Assembly (NCBI GenBank): GCA_942493315.1
Contig: OW818690.1
Span: 2,294,001 to 2,358,000 of the forward strand
Source: UBA5429 sp942493315
GTDB lineage: Bacteria; Bacteroidota; Bacteroidia; Bacteroidales; WCHB1-69
DNA length: 64,000 bases
Direction of reading: 5' to 3'
This document shows, piece after piece, positions 1 to 8,562 of this stretch (position 1 is the stretch's first letter; each line of letters starts with the position of its first letter). A program made the translations under genes and the position numbers. The notes beneath the pieces were generated by a model. That model saw nothing but the letters and a program-made list of their open reading frames with translations, had not been told where the DNA came from and did no database searches.

Positions 1-1
1 C

Positions 2-673
2 TGGATTTTAAAATTTGATGGTGTTGAAGGCGGTAAAATTAAAGAGAATCCTATGGGAATTGGTCGAATTGAGTACGCTTATTATAAAATGGCTTTAGAT
101 TGTTCTATTAACATTTCTGAATCAAGGCTTTTGCAGGATCATGATAGAGCACATTATATGACTAAACGATTTGACAGAACGCCAAATGGTGAAAAAATTC
201 ATACACAAACATGGTGTGGATTAGCTCATTTCGATAGAGATGAAAGGTATTCTTATGAACAGCTTTTTAAAACAATGAGACAATTGTATCTCTCTTATCC
301 GGATTTTGAACAAATGTATAGAAGAATGGTGTTCAATGTCTTAGCCAGAAATCATGATGATCATACCAAAAATCACTCTTTTATAATGGATAACTCCGGA
401 GAATGGAGTTTAGCACCGGCTTATGATCTTTGTTATTCTTATTCTCCATCAGGCTTTTGGACGAACAAACATCAGCTTTCAATGAATGGCAAACGAGAAG
501 ATTTTAATAAAGAAGATCTTTTAAAAGTTGGATTTAATTTTGATATTAAAAATCCAAAAATAATCATTGATCAAATTGAAGATTGTGTTTCAAATTGGAA
601 TTATTACGCTAAAGAGGCTCAAGTTCCGGATGCATATTCCCAAGTAATTCGGAAAAACATAAGAAAACTATAG
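2..673 (+). CDS. HipA-like Ser/Thr kinase, C-terminal part (gene starts before window)
   Basis: The frame is open from base 2, reads WILKFDGVEGGKIKENP before the first Met at 53, and stops at 673, so the N-terminus lies outside the window. The segment RNHDDHTKNHSF (about nt 350-385) matches the HipA catalytic-loop motif N-x-D-x-H-x-KN, and the following LAPAYDL matches the metal-binding D motif. HipA proteins are kinases of type II toxin-antitoxin systems; in E. coli the target is glutamyl-tRNA synthetase. The family is clear from these motifs. Toxicity and target are inference, because the partner antitoxin (HipB-like) would lie upstream and cannot be seen. No gene follows for 730 bp. Confidence 0.85.
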   Translation, partial: WILKFDGVEGGKIKENPMGIGRIEYAYYKMALDCSINISESRLLQDHDRAHYMTKRFDRTPNGEKIHTQTWCGLAHFDRDERYSYEQLFKTMRQLYLSYPDFEQMYRRMVFNVLARNHDDHTKNHSFIMDNSGEWSLAPAYDLCYSYSPSGFWTNKHQLSMNGKREDFNKEDLLKVGFNFDIKNPKIIIDQIEDCVSNWNYYAKEAQVPDAYSQVIRKNIRKL

Positions 674-720
674 GAATGAAAAATGAAATATTTTTTTTGT
701 TTCACGATGTTTCATAGTGA

Positions 721-950
721 ATGTCAATAGTCGATAGTCAATAGTCGATAGTCAATGGTCGATAGTCAATGGTCAATAGTCAATGGTCAATGGTAGATAG
801 TCGATAGTCAATGGTCGATAGTGCTGAAAATCTGATTTTGGGTTTAAGGTTAAAATGTTTAAGGTTTAAGGGTTTAAATGTTTAAGGTTTAAGGGTTTAA
901 ATGTTTAAGGTTTAAGGGTTTAAATGTTTAAGGTTTAATGATGTTTCAAC
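721..950. repeat. Short-word tandem arrays (GTCAATAGTCGATA and TTTAAGGGTTTAAATG families)
   Basis: Bases 721-822 are a degenerate run of GTCAATAGTCGATAGTCAATGG words. Bases 840-940 are a separate array with a period of about 23 bp built from TTTAAGG and GTTTAAATG. Neither has a convincing ORF. The first word family returns near 32743-32775 and 46321-46350. Bases 941-1060 are CAACTTTCAAC-type low-complexity sequence. Confidence 0.9.
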
Positions 951-1074
951 TTTCAACTTTAAACAGCGTAGCGTTCAACTTTCAACCTTTCAACAGCACA
1001 GCGTTGTATTTATTTTAGTTAATAAACAGAAAACTAACAGATTAAAACACATTTGCCCTTTGCCCTTGGCTTAT

Positions 1075-1093
1075 TAAAACCGCTTGCGGTTTT
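1075..1093 (+). terminator. Short hairpin, possible terminator or repeat boundary
   Basis: AAAACCGC-TT-GCGGTTTT is a perfect inverted repeat followed by T, directly before the GC-rich repeat. The same hairpin precedes the second copy of that repeat near 32370, so it may belong to the repeat rather than act as a terminator for hipA. Confidence 0.4.
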
Positions 1094-1095
1094 TC

Positions 1096-1274
1096 GCGTT
1101 AGGGATGTGGAGGGCGCGAAGCGGTACGAACCGGAACGAGCGCCGTGATGTTTGAACTGTTGTGGGGATCAATATCTTAAGCGAAGTGCGGTGAAGTACG
1201 GGAGCGAAGCGGACCCCGGAACAAGCCCGACGGCAGCCGGGTTGGGTTGTGGGTGGGATGGTGCCGGAACGCCC
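1096..1274 (+). repeat. GC-rich structured repeat, copy 1 (179 bp)
   Basis: The element runs from GCGTTAGGGATGTGGAGG to GCCGGAACGCCC and is much richer in GC than its surroundings. Ends GCGTT (1096-1100) and AACGC (1269-1273) can pair. Inside, GGCGC (1113-1117) pairs with GCGCC (1140-1144), enclosing a CGGT-ACGA-ACCG hairpin (1122-1133), and CGGCA can pair with TGCCG near the 3' end. A same-length copy lies at 32391-32569 and a diverged inverted copy at 20319-20492. There is no ORF; a structured RNA or non-autonomous mobile element is the best guess. Confidence 0.75.
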
Positions 1275-1405
1275 AAGTTAATAAGCTAATATGTTAATGA
1301 GATAATAAGCTAATTAATGAATAATGAATAATGAGCACATGAACAATCGAGCACATGAGCAATCGAGCATTCGAGCATTCGAGCATTCGAGCACACGAGC
1401 ACACG
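1275..1405. repeat. Low-complexity arrays (AAGCTAATATG and GAGCATTCGAGCA words)
   Basis: After the GC-rich repeat comes TAATAAGCTAATATG-type sequence, also found after copy 2 at 32570-32608, then AATGAATAATGAAT, then about 70 bp of GAGCATTCGAGCAC words with a period near 10. No gene is visible between 674 and 1407. Confidence 0.85.
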
Positions 1406-1407
1406 AT

Positions 1408-2382
1408 TCACTCTTTTGTCCAGATCCTCACATTCAGATTGAGCTCTTTAATGATGATGGCGTTGAGCATGAATAGGTTATAGATGAGGCCCATATCTTC
1501 GAAATTGGCACCTGACTTGAAAATGTTAGGTTCAAAAAGATTTTCAGTGAAACTTACCGCACAATAAACCCGCGAACCGATGAAAGAGATGTGCATCTGC
1601 TTATTGTATTGCTTCTGAATGTTCACCAATGCCTCCATAATGACCGGCGTTAAAATATAACGCGCTTCAATCTGGTCTGTAGCATGAACGACAAAAAGTT
1701 TTTCAAATTCCGGATTTTCAAGTTTGACCAATTCCCCTTTGGAGCTAAACTGTAATTTTTGTCCCCATTTACCAAATAATTTTTCCGCAAAATCGGGGGC
1801 TATGTAAGTTTCTCCTTTGATATTTTTATTGAAATCAGCATGGAAAAACATCCCTTTGAATATGGTGTGCCAGTGCTCCTGAACCCCTCCATTTTTGGTA
1901 TAGGTGACTGTTCTGTATTCGGTATGAAATTCGGAACATCTGAAGTCGGTTTTCTCGATTTGTCCTGAAATCAGATCATCCCCTTTGTAACGATCAACAC
2001 CGGTTTCAAATAGATTACTTTGTAAATATTCGTTCAGTTGAATCGACTGATTGTAAGTGTATTCCCAGTTGGGATCAATGGCATGAACGATTTGCGTAAC
2101 CACTTCATTTTTAAACCGATCCCGATATTTCCTAAAAAAAGTGATCGCTTTAACAAGAAATACCAATCCGCCGATTAAAACACCAATTAACCCAACAATG
2201 ATAAACACATCACTTATAATTCCTTGAGTGTATAGATATATCAAAACAGCACTTGCCGGTACGATCTCTAAAACGGTAAAAAGGATAAATTTTAATACCG
2301 ATTTGCGCAAAACCTCTAATTCAAGAAGTCTTGGTTTTAGATCATTTTCGTAAAGAGATCTCAGTTCTTCAAATGTGATCAT
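1408..2382 (-). CDS. DUF3137 membrane protein
   Basis: 324 aa. Two predicted transmembrane helices near residues 31-52 and 57-78 are followed by a long soluble domain. The pattern with an aromatic-rich stretch near FHTEYRTVTYTK and a central GMFFHADFNKN segment is that of DUF3137 proteins. It begins 14 bp after the lemA stop, and LemA plus DUF3137 is a recurrent pair in Bacteroidota, so the two probably share a transcript and act at the same membrane site. Biochemical function is not known for the family. The 3' end abuts the low-complexity array at 1332-1405. Confidence 0.8.
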   Translation of the reverse strand: MITFEELRSLYENDLKPRLLELEVLRKSVLKFILFTVLEIVPASAVLIYLYTQGIISDVFIIVGLIGVLIGGLVFLVKAITFFRKYRDRFKNEVVTQIVHAIDPNWEYTYNQSIQLNEYLQSNLFETGVDRYKGDDLISGQIEKTDFRCSEFHTEYRTVTYTKNGGVQEHWHTIFKGMFFHADFNKNIKGETYIAPDFAEKLFGKWGQKLQFSSKGELVKLENPEFEKLFVVHATDQIEARYILTPVIMEALVNIQKQYNKQMHISFIGSRVYCAVSFTENLFEPNIFKSGANFEDMGLIYNLFMLNAIIIKELNLNVRIWTKE

Positions 2383-2396
2383 ATCAAAATGCAGGA

Positions 2397-2963
2397 TTAG
2401 TTAAAAAGGGTTTTAACATCCACATTTTGTCTTTCAGTTTCATTGATTACAAAAACCTCTTTTTTAGAGAATTTCATAAAAGAAGCGATCATAGAGTTAG
2501 GAAACACCTGGATGGAGTTGTTATAATCGGTCACAACGGCATTGTAAGTTCTACGGGATGCAGAAATTTGAGCTTCCACTTCGTTAAGGGAATGTTGAAG
2601 ATCAAGGAAGTTTTGGTTCGCTTTAAGATCAGGATAGTTTTCAACGGCAACCATAATGGAGCGCATTCCTGCAGAAATTTCATTGTCAAGAGCGATTCTT
2701 TGATCGTTATTTAAGTTTCCGCTTACGGCTCTGCTTCTCATTTCAGATACTTTTTCTAAAAGATCTTTTTCATGTTTGGCATACTCTTTAACAGTTGCGA
2801 CAATGTTGGGAATCAAATCGTATCTTTTTTTCAATTGAACATCCATTCCTCCGAATGCGTTTTCCACTTCGTTTCTTTTACGGATTAAAGAGTTGTAGAT
2901 CCCGATAATGATTAATACTAATAAAACGGCTGCTACTAAAATGATAATTAATGTTGTACTCAT
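2397..2963 (-). CDS. lemA: LemA family protein
   Basis: 188 aa from the ATG at 2963. A longer frame from 3008 exists, but the Met followed by a single N-terminal membrane helix (TLIIILVAAVLLVLIIIGIY) is the typical LemA start, and the -7 box at 2986-2993 lies inside the longer frame. The body shows the LemA signature: RNEVENAFGGMDVQLKKRYDLIP, VKEYAKHEKDLL, and the ENYPDLKANQNFLDLQ segment. LemA proteins are helical, membrane-anchored and of unsettled role. It lies upstream of the DUF3137 gene in a probable two-gene operon. Confidence 0.93.
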   Translation of the reverse strand: MSTTLIIILVAAVLLVLIIIGIYNSLIRKRNEVENAFGGMDVQLKKRYDLIPNIVATVKEYAKHEKDLLEKVSEMRSRAVSGNLNNDQRIALDNEISAGMRSIMVAVENYPDLKANQNFLDLQHSLNEVEAQISASRRTYNAVVTDYNNSIQVFPNSMIASFMKFSKKEVFVINETERQNVDVKTLFN

Positions 2964-2985
2964 TGTATTTTTTTTATTTAAGGTG

Positions 2986-2993
2986 CAAAAATA
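2986..2993 (-). promoter_or_regulatory. -7 box for lemA
   Basis: Minus strand reads TATTTTTG, matching the Bacteroidota TAnnTTTG -7 element, 23 bp before the lemA ATG. No clear -33 TTTG at the usual spacing was found. Confidence 0.5.
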
Positions 2994-3042
2994 GCATCTT
3001 TTCTGCAAAAAATGTGATTTTTTTCACAAAAAAGTCAAAAAA

Positions 3043-3075
3043 GTTGTTTTTTTGATCAAAAATGGTATATCTTTG
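3043..3075 (+). promoter_or_regulatory. Promoter for the lipoprotein gene at 3099
   Basis: GTTG at 3043-3046 and TATCTTTG at 3068-3075 are separated by 21 bp, matching the Bacteroidota -33/-7 promoter. The -7 box is 23 bp before the ATG. Confidence 0.6.
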
Positions 3076-3098
3076 CATCTAATTAAAAATTTAATAAC

Positions 3099-3632
3099 AT
3101 GAAAAGAACAATCAGAAATTTAGCTATGGTGCTGTTTACAGTGCTTACATTCAGTTCTTGTGGTGATTTATTCAACACAGACATAACTTTAGATGTACCA
3201 TTTGAAGTAACCTTTGATGTACAAGCCACTCCGGGAAAAGGCGTATTTTCCGTTGTTGATACGATTGATGTATTGGCGCATCCACAGTTAGCTCAATACA
3301 CACAATTAATCCAAAACATTAATATTCAAGATGTAGAAGTTGAAGTTTTGTCATTAACACCTGACACCATTGTATTACAGTCTTTCAACTTAAATGCATC
3401 AGCCGGAACATTAACTCCTGCAGCATGGAGTTATACCAATGAAGTATTAACATTTGGAAGAATCATCAATTTGGACAACAACAACAATCAATTAACTAAT
3501 GCACAAGCGATTTTTATGGGTCAAATGCCAATTGCGATCAATTTGAATGGTGTAGTTGATGCAGAAACTGCTCAATTTACTGTAAAAGTAACTTTCAATT
3601 CAGAAGTTGTAGTTTCACCGCTCGGGAACTAA
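3099..3632 (+). CDS. Putative lipoprotein, beta-rich
   Basis: 177 aa. The start MKRTIRNLAMVLFTVLTFSSC gives a signal peptide with a lipobox ending at Cys21, so the mature protein should be lipidated and exported. The rest is rich in beta-branched residues (VTFDV, VEVEVLSL, FTVKVTFNSEVVV), suggesting a small beta sandwich. I do not recognise a named family. It has its own promoter and a hairpin terminator at 3749-3785, so it looks monocistronic. The stop is followed at once by the TTCGACGTTAAACG array. Confidence 0.8.
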   Translation: MKRTIRNLAMVLFTVLTFSSCGDLFNTDITLDVPFEVTFDVQATPGKGVFSVVDTIDVLAHPQLAQYTQLIQNINIQDVEVEVLSLTPDTIVLQSFNLNASAGTLTPAAWSYTNEVLTFGRIINLDNNNNQLTNAQAIFMGQMPIAINLNGVVDAETAQFTVKVTFNSEVVVSPLGN

Positions 3633-3732
3633 CGACGTTCGATGTTCGACGTTAAATGTTCGATGTTAAACGTTCGACGTTAAACGTTCGACGTTAAACG
3701 TTCGAAGTTAAACGTTCGAAGTTCGACGAATA
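3632..3732. repeat. TTCGACGTTAAACG word array
   Basis: About 100 bp of degenerate, partly palindromic words (GTTCGACGTTAAACGTTCGAAG). The same word family recurs at 4188-4255, 20518-20556 and 32283-32351. Confidence 0.92.
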
Positions 3733-3748
3733 AAACTAAATATAATTG

Positions 3749-3785
3749 TAGCGTGAATGGAATTTTCTGTTCACGCTATTTTTTA
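3749..3785 (+). terminator. Rho-independent terminator
   Basis: TAGCGTGAA (3749-3757) pairs with TTCACGCTA (3770-3778), followed by a T-rich run. It ends the lipoprotein transcript and lies between it and the convergent gene at 3776-4135, whose last codons overlap it. Confidence 0.75.
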
Positions 3786-4135
3786 TTTGCTTGATTTTTA
3801 AGATAATTGATCAATTGATAAATTCCTGAAGCAATTTTAAGAGTTGTTTCTCTTAATTCTTCTGCTTTCATGTTACTACATATATCAAAATCTTCAGAAA
3901 GATATAACATACTTCGAACTTCAGCACAACTTGCTTTTGAAATATTTAAGTATTTAATAAAATTTAAATTTGATCCAGATTCAAATCCTTCAGCGATATT
4001 GTTCATAATCGAAACTGAAGCTCTTTGGATTTGGTCTTTAAAACTATAATCACAAGTTTTTTTATGGATTTTGTAAATTTCATTCACTAATAATCGGGAA
4101 TCCATCCAAATATGGAGTTGTTCAAACTGTTTCAT
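3776..4135 (-). CDS. Four-helix bundle protein (23S rRNA IVP-like family)
   Basis: 119 aa, all-helical. The segment FKDQIQRASVSIMNNIAEGFESGS is the hallmark of the four-helix-bundle family first noted in 23S rRNA intervening sequences, and the C-terminal NISKASCAEVRSMLYLS also fits. Members are common as lone intergenic genes in Bacteroidota and their function is not established. It sits between two TTCGACGTTAAACG arrays with no co-directional neighbour, suggesting a mobile or loosely held gene. Confidence 0.88.
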   Translation of the reverse strand: MKQFEQLHIWMDSRLLVNEIYKIHKKTCDYSFKDQIQRASVSIMNNIAEGFESGSNLNFIKYLNISKASCAEVRSMLYLSEDFDICSNMKAEELRETTLKIASGIYQLINYLKNQANKK

Positions 4136-4187
4136 AAAGTATATTTTTAAAGTTAGGTTAGTAATATTAGTGCTAATGAGATAATTT

Positions 4188-4255
4188 TGAAACGTTCGAT
4201 GTTCTATGTTCGACGACGTTAAACGTCGAACGTTTAACGTTAAACGTTTAACGTC
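4188..4255. repeat. TTAAACGTTCGACG array running into the terC stop
   Basis: Repeats of GTCGAACGTTTAACG continue into the end of the minus-strand terC frame. The last codons (T-L-N-V-stop) are read from the array itself. Confidence 0.88.
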
Positions 4256-5298
4256 TTTCTCTTCCCAATCGCATCCACCACCAACGATCCAAGGATGCTG
4301 GCTGCGAGGATAAAAGCGATCATCAATAGGGAGAAGGTGGTGGAAACATGAATTTTGAATACGAAAACCAGGATCATCTTGATACCGATATAACCTAATA
4401 GAACTGATAAACCCACTTTTAAATATCTGAATTTATCCATAATACTTTCTAACATAAAGAAAAGAGAACGGAGTCCGAGGATGGCAAAAACATTAGACAT
4501 AAAGACAATGTAGGGGTCATTGGTAACAGCAAAAATGGCAGGTATAGAATCTACTGCAAATACGATATCAGAGAACTCAACAACCAATAAAACGATGAAT
4601 AGAGGCGTTGCAAGCCATCTTTTATTCTCTTTGATGAAGAAGTCGTGCCCATGAGTATGGGTTGTTGACCAGCCTCTTTTAGCAAAGAATTTGACTAATT
4701 TATGTTTTTCAGTATCAATCGCTTTTTTCTCGTTGCGTTCCATGAACATTTTAATAGCAGTATAGATAAGAAAAACTCCGAAAATGGGTAATATCCAGCC
4801 AAATCGTTCAATTAAGGCAGATGCAGCAAAAATGAAGATAAAACGGAATACCAAAGCTCCTAAAATTCCATAGAAAAGGATTCTATGTAAATAAGTACGG
4901 TTTACTCTGAAAGAAGCAAAGATCATGATAAAGACAAAAATATTGTCCATAGAAAGTGCCTTTTCAATCAGATAACCAGAAAGATACTCCAAGGAGAGGG
5001 TATGCCTGTAAAGATTGAGAGCTTCTTCAAAAGATTTGATTCCATCAAAATTCAGATTTTTATTATGCTTTCCTGTTACACGTAGCAGGTCATCCATATT
5101 CTGAATCCCATGAATCAGTTCCCCTTTGAAGTAGATAAAAACATAGAAAACTAAGGCTAAACTGATCCAAATCAAAGTCCAGATGAGAGCCTCTTTAAAT
5201 TTGATTTCAGCATCTTTTTTATGAAATACGCCCAAATCGAGCACAAGCATAAAAATGATGAAAACCAAAAATACGATCATTGATAGTTGTTCGAACAT
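4240..5298 (-). CDS. TerC/Alx family integral membrane protein
   Basis: 352 aa with about seven to nine membrane helices. Conserved acidic membrane motifs are visible: SMDNIFVFIMIFASF and VVEFSDIVFAVDSIPAIF, as in TerC/Alx proteins, which are associated with metal ion (Mn2+) export and tellurite resistance phenotypes. A soluble insert follows the second helix (GELIHGIQNMDDLL...), giving a length at the upper end for the family. It begins 13 bp downstream of cca and probably shares its transcript. The last few codons come from the intergenic TTAAACG repeat, so the natural C-terminus may have been replaced. Confidence 0.9.
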   Translation of the reverse strand: MFEQLSMIVFLVFIIFMLVLDLGVFHKKDAEIKFKEALIWTLIWISLALVFYVFIYFKGELIHGIQNMDDLLRVTGKHNKNLNFDGIKSFEEALNLYRHTLSLEYLSGYLIEKALSMDNIFVFIMIFASFRVNRTYLHRILFYGILGALVFRFIFIFAASALIERFGWILPIFGVFLIYTAIKMFMERNEKKAIDTEKHKLVKFFAKRGWSTTHTHGHDFFIKENKRWLATPLFIVLLVVEFSDIVFAVDSIPAIFAVTNDPYIVFMSNVFAILGLRSLFFMLESIMDKFRYLKVGLSVLLGYIGIKMILVFVFKIHVSTTFSLLMIAFILAASILGSLVVDAIGKRKTLNV

Positions 5299-5311
5299 AA
5301 TTTATATTTTT

Positions 5312-6745
5312 TTAATTTTTATTCAATTCAAAGCCCCACTTTTTTGCTTCTTCGAGCATAAATTGGAAAGCTGCATCAAACTCATTAGGAATAATTCCGT
5401 CGAGAATTGCTTCCCGGATAGCAGTTTTAATATTTCCCACTTCACGACAAGGGGAAATCCCGAAAGTTTCCATAATCAGATCACCGGAAATAGGAGGTTG
5501 CCAGTTTCGGAGACGATCTTTCTCTTCAATCTCTTTCAGTTTTGTTCTCACTTTAGAGAAATTAGAAAGGAATCGTTTCACTTTTTCAGGGTTTTTTGAG
5601 GTGATGTCCGCCTCACAAAGCAGCATCAGATCATCAATATCCTCATTGGCTTCATATAGGAGTCTCCGAACAGCAGAATCAGTAATGATATCTTCAACCA
5701 ATGCAATCGGACGTAAGTGTAGTAAAACTAACTTTTGTACAAACTTCATTTTTTCATTGGTTGGCATTCTCAATCTTTTAAAAATGCGTTCTACCATCCT
5801 GGATCCCATCACTTCGTGCCCATGGAAAGTCCATCCCAGTTGAGGCTCAAATCGGCGTGTTCGTGGTTTCGCAATATCATGCAATAAAGCAGCCCAGATT
5901 AACCACAAATTTGAGGAAACCATTCCAATTTTATCAACCACTTCCAAAGTGTGTAAGTAGTTGTCTTTATGAGCTTTCCCTTCATTGATTTCAACCCCTT
6001 TTAAAGCTAAGATTTCAGGAAGAAATTGAGTAAGCAGATCTGTTTGTTCACACAATTGTATTCCAATGGAAGGCTTAGGGGAGAGTAGAATTTTATTGAA
6101 TTCATCCATGATCCGTTCTACTGAAATAATCTCCAGTCTGGAACTATTTTTTTGTATAGATTCAAGAGTAAGTTCTGCAATTTTGAAGTTCAATTGAGAT
6201 GCAAAACGAACAGCTCTCATCATTCTAAGTGGGTCATCCGAAAAAGTGATATCAGGATCAAGAGGTGTTCTTAATATTTTATTTTGGAGATCCTCCAAAC
6301 CTTTAAAATAGTCGATAAGTTTCCCTTTTTCACATCCGTTAATACCAATAGCCATGGCATTAACAGTAAAATCGCGGCGACTGATATCATCCAACAGTGT
6401 CCCATCTTCAACAATCGGGTTTCGGGAATCATGACTATAAGATTCTTTTCTGGCTCCTACAAATTCTATCAATTCACCATTATAAACTACTTGAGCAGTT
6501 CCGAAATTTTTAAAAACAGTCACTTCACATTTTGGGGAGATCTCTTTAGCTACTGCAGATGCAAGTTCAATTCCACTTCCAACTACCAATATATCAACAT
6601 CTTTGGAGTTTCGATTTAAAAAAATATCGCGAACAATGCCGCCAACTGCAAAAGCCTGAATTTCCATTTGATCAGCAACTTTTTCTACAATGCTGTAAAT
6701 GGGATGTTTTAGTTTTTCTCTTAGATTTTCAGTAGGGTAGTTCAT
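5312..6745 (-). CDS. cca: CCA tRNA nucleotidyltransferase with HD domain
   Basis: 477 aa. The N-terminal nucleotidyltransferase core has AVGGIVRDIFL and KDVDILV (the catalytic DxD), then RRDFTVNAMA. An RNA-binding helical region with DPLRMMRAVRFASQL follows, then an HD phosphohydrolase domain with LLHDIAKP near residue 285. The enzyme adds or repairs the 3' CCA of tRNA, which fits the tRNA-Pro gene in this window, as that gene encodes no CCA. It is 16 bp downstream of holA and part of the run 10632-4240. Confidence 0.93.
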   Translation of the reverse strand: MNYPTENLREKLKHPIYSIVEKVADQMEIQAFAVGGIVRDIFLNRNSKDVDILVVGSGIELASAVAKEISPKCEVTVFKNFGTAQVVYNGELIEFVGARKESYSHDSRNPIVEDGTLLDDISRRDFTVNAMAIGINGCEKGKLIDYFKGLEDLQNKILRTPLDPDITFSDDPLRMMRAVRFASQLNFKIAELTLESIQKNSSRLEIISVERIMDEFNKILLSPKPSIGIQLCEQTDLLTQFLPEILALKGVEINEGKAHKDNYLHTLEVVDKIGMVSSNLWLIWAALLHDIAKPRTRRFEPQLGWTFHGHEVMGSRMVERIFKRLRMPTNEKMKFVQKLVLLHLRPIALVEDIITDSAVRRLLYEANEDIDDLMLLCEADITSKNPEKVKRFLSNFSKVRTKLKEIEEKDRLRNWQPPISGDLIMETFGISPCREVGNIKTAIREAILDGIIPNEFDAAFQFMLEEAKKWGFELNKN

Positions 6746-6761
6746 GATCGGTTAAGACTAA

Positions 6762-7754
6762 TTATCCACATATTTTAAACATCATCTCTTTTAGCAAGTC
6801 CTCTTCAGAAGCATTGTTGTCAACACCCTTAGTCTTAGCATCGTATTCTCTTAAAATACCAATATTTTTTCGTAACTCTAAAATAGAAAATGTAGAAGCC
6901 TGACTTACAGTGTTTTTTAACACCCAATCGTTGGTAATTCCAAAAATCTTTTGAGCAGATAATGGTGATTTATCTGATAACTGGTATGCTAATATTTTGG
7001 AATAAAATGTAAACAAGTTATTGATTGTCTTTACGTTAGGATTTTCTTTTAAATGATCACAGAAATTTAATGTGATTTTATAAACTCTCTCTCTATTGCG
7101 TTCAGAGAGTGCTTTTTGAAGTTCAAAAATATTATATTCCTTACTTATTCCAATATGTTGTTCAATAATATTAGGAGTAATATCACTGCCGGGAGGAATA
7201 AATATTTTTAATTTTTTAAACTCATTATCAATCCTGGCTAAATCATTGCCTAAATGTTCCGAGATAATATAGGAGGTTTCTGCATTTACTTTGAATTGGT
7301 AATCCTTAGCTCTATTTTGTACCCACTCAGCCAATTTGTAATCAGGAACCTTTACAGATTTAAAAACCATACCTTTCTTTTCAGCTGCTTTAACAAAAGC
7401 TGCTTTGGCATCCAAATATTTATAACAAATCACTAATGATGAAGTGTTTGCAGGATTTTCAAGATAAGGAATCAGTTTTTCAATATTTTTTAATTCTTTG
7501 GCTTCTTTTAAAATCACAATTCTTTTATCACTACCAAAGGGAAACTCTTTAGCATTGGTAACAATCTCCTCAGCATCAGAATCCTTACCATAAAAGATCA
7601 CTTGATTGAAATCCTGTTGATCTTTATCAATGCCGTGTTCTTCAATATAGTCTGAAAGTAGATCAATATAGAAAGGCTCCAATCCATGCAGGAGATACAC
7701 AGGAGCAAGTTGTTTTTTATCAATTTGATTGATGATTTGGTCAAAAGTAGCCAT
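6762..7754 (-). CDS. holA: DNA polymerase III delta subunit
   Basis: 330 aa, the usual length for HolA. The N-terminal segment LAPVYLLHGLEPFYIDLLSDYI is the degenerate nucleotide-binding start of the delta subunit, and KDSDAEEIVTNAKEFPFGSDKRIVILKEA matches the family. The C-terminal part is helical. Delta opens the beta clamp within the clamp-loader complex. It begins 4 bp after the AMP nucleosidase stop, consistent with translational coupling. Confidence 0.93.
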   Translation of the reverse strand: MATFDQIINQIDKKQLAPVYLLHGLEPFYIDLLSDYIEEHGIDKDQQDFNQVIFYGKDSDAEEIVTNAKEFPFGSDKRIVILKEAKELKNIEKLIPYLENPANTSSLVICYKYLDAKAAFVKAAEKKGMVFKSVKVPDYKLAEWVQNRAKDYQFKVNAETSYIISEHLGNDLARIDNEFKKLKIFIPPGSDITPNIIEQHIGISKEYNIFELQKALSERNRERVYKITLNFCDHLKENPNVKTINNLFTFYSKILAYQLSDKSPLSAQKIFGITNDWVLKNTVSQASTFSILELRKNIGILREYDAKTKGVDNNASEEDLLKEMMFKICG

Positions 7755-7758
7755 AGTA

Positions 7759-8547
7759 TTAAAAATCGTAGTAGTCGAACTTTAAGTGTTTAACAGTTAA
7801 ACCTTTGTTTATTAACATTTTAAGAGAGTCAATTCCAATTTTGAGATGTTCAAGAGCGAAATTTTGAGTTACTGTTTTATCACTTTTTTCGGTTTTGATT
7901 CCATCGAGTGTCATGGGTTGATCAGAAACCAAAAGTAAAGCACCGGTAGGAATTCTGTTAGAAAATCCTACAGTAAAGAGGGTTGCCGTTTCCATATCAA
8001 TAGCAGTAGCTCTGATATTTCTTAAATACTCTTTAAATTTTTCGTCATGTTCCCATAACCTTCTGTTGGTTGTATAAACGGTGCCGGTCCAATAATCTCT
8101 ACCATAATCACGAATTGCGGTTGAGATTGCCTTTTGGAGGTTAAATGCGGGTAGGGCAGGAACTTCGGGTGGAAAATAGTCATTGGAAGTACCTTCCCCC
8201 CTTATAGCAGCAATGGGAAGAAGTAATTCACCTATTCCGATATATGGTTTCAAACCTCCTGTTTTACCTAAGAAAAGGACAGCTTTAGGATCCACAGCAA
8301 TCAATAAATCCATGATGGTAGCAGCCATAGGACTACCCATAGAGAAGTTGATGATGGTAATATTGTCCTTTGTAGCACTTTGCATAGGGCCATTTAACCC
8401 TTTGACTTCTACATCCATCATATGGGCAAAATTTTCTACATAATCTCTGAAATTGGTCAGAATAATATATCTTCCAAACTCCTCCACATTGGACCCTGTA
8501 TATCTGGACAACCAGTTTTTAGCAATTTCGAGTTTATTGTTCATCAT
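7759..8547 (-). CDS. amn: AMP nucleosidase (short form)
   Basis: 262 aa, the short type found in Bacteroidota rather than the ~480-aa enterobacterial form. Phosphorylase-fold motifs are seen: AVLFLGKTGGLK, the RGEGTSNDYFPPEVPALP substrate loop, TAIDMETATLF with the catalytic-site Glu, and LLVSDQPM. The enzyme splits AMP into adenine and ribose 5-phosphate. An alternative start one codon downstream is possible (MM). It is tightly packed between the metallopeptidase and holA genes. Confidence 0.9.
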   Translation of the reverse strand: MMNNKLEIAKNWLSRYTGSNVEEFGRYIILTNFRDYVENFAHMMDVEVKGLNGPMQSATKDNITIINFSMGSPMAATIMDLLIAVDPKAVLFLGKTGGLKPYIGIGELLLPIAAIRGEGTSNDYFPPEVPALPAFNLQKAISTAIRDYGRDYWTGTVYTTNRRLWEHDEKFKEYLRNIRATAIDMETATLFTVGFSNRIPTGALLLVSDQPMTLDGIKTEKSDKTVTQNFALEHLKIGIDSLKMLINKGLTVKHLKFDYYDF

Positions 8548-8562
8548 GGCAATAAATATTAG

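Noticed and set aside
2..673. A complete HipBA toxin-antitoxin system
   Set aside because: Only the C-terminal part of a HipA-like protein is in the window; neither the N-terminal part nor an antitoxin can be seen.
2427..2714. Plus-strand ORF of 95 codons
   Set aside because: Antisense to lemA, without a promoter or recognisable features.
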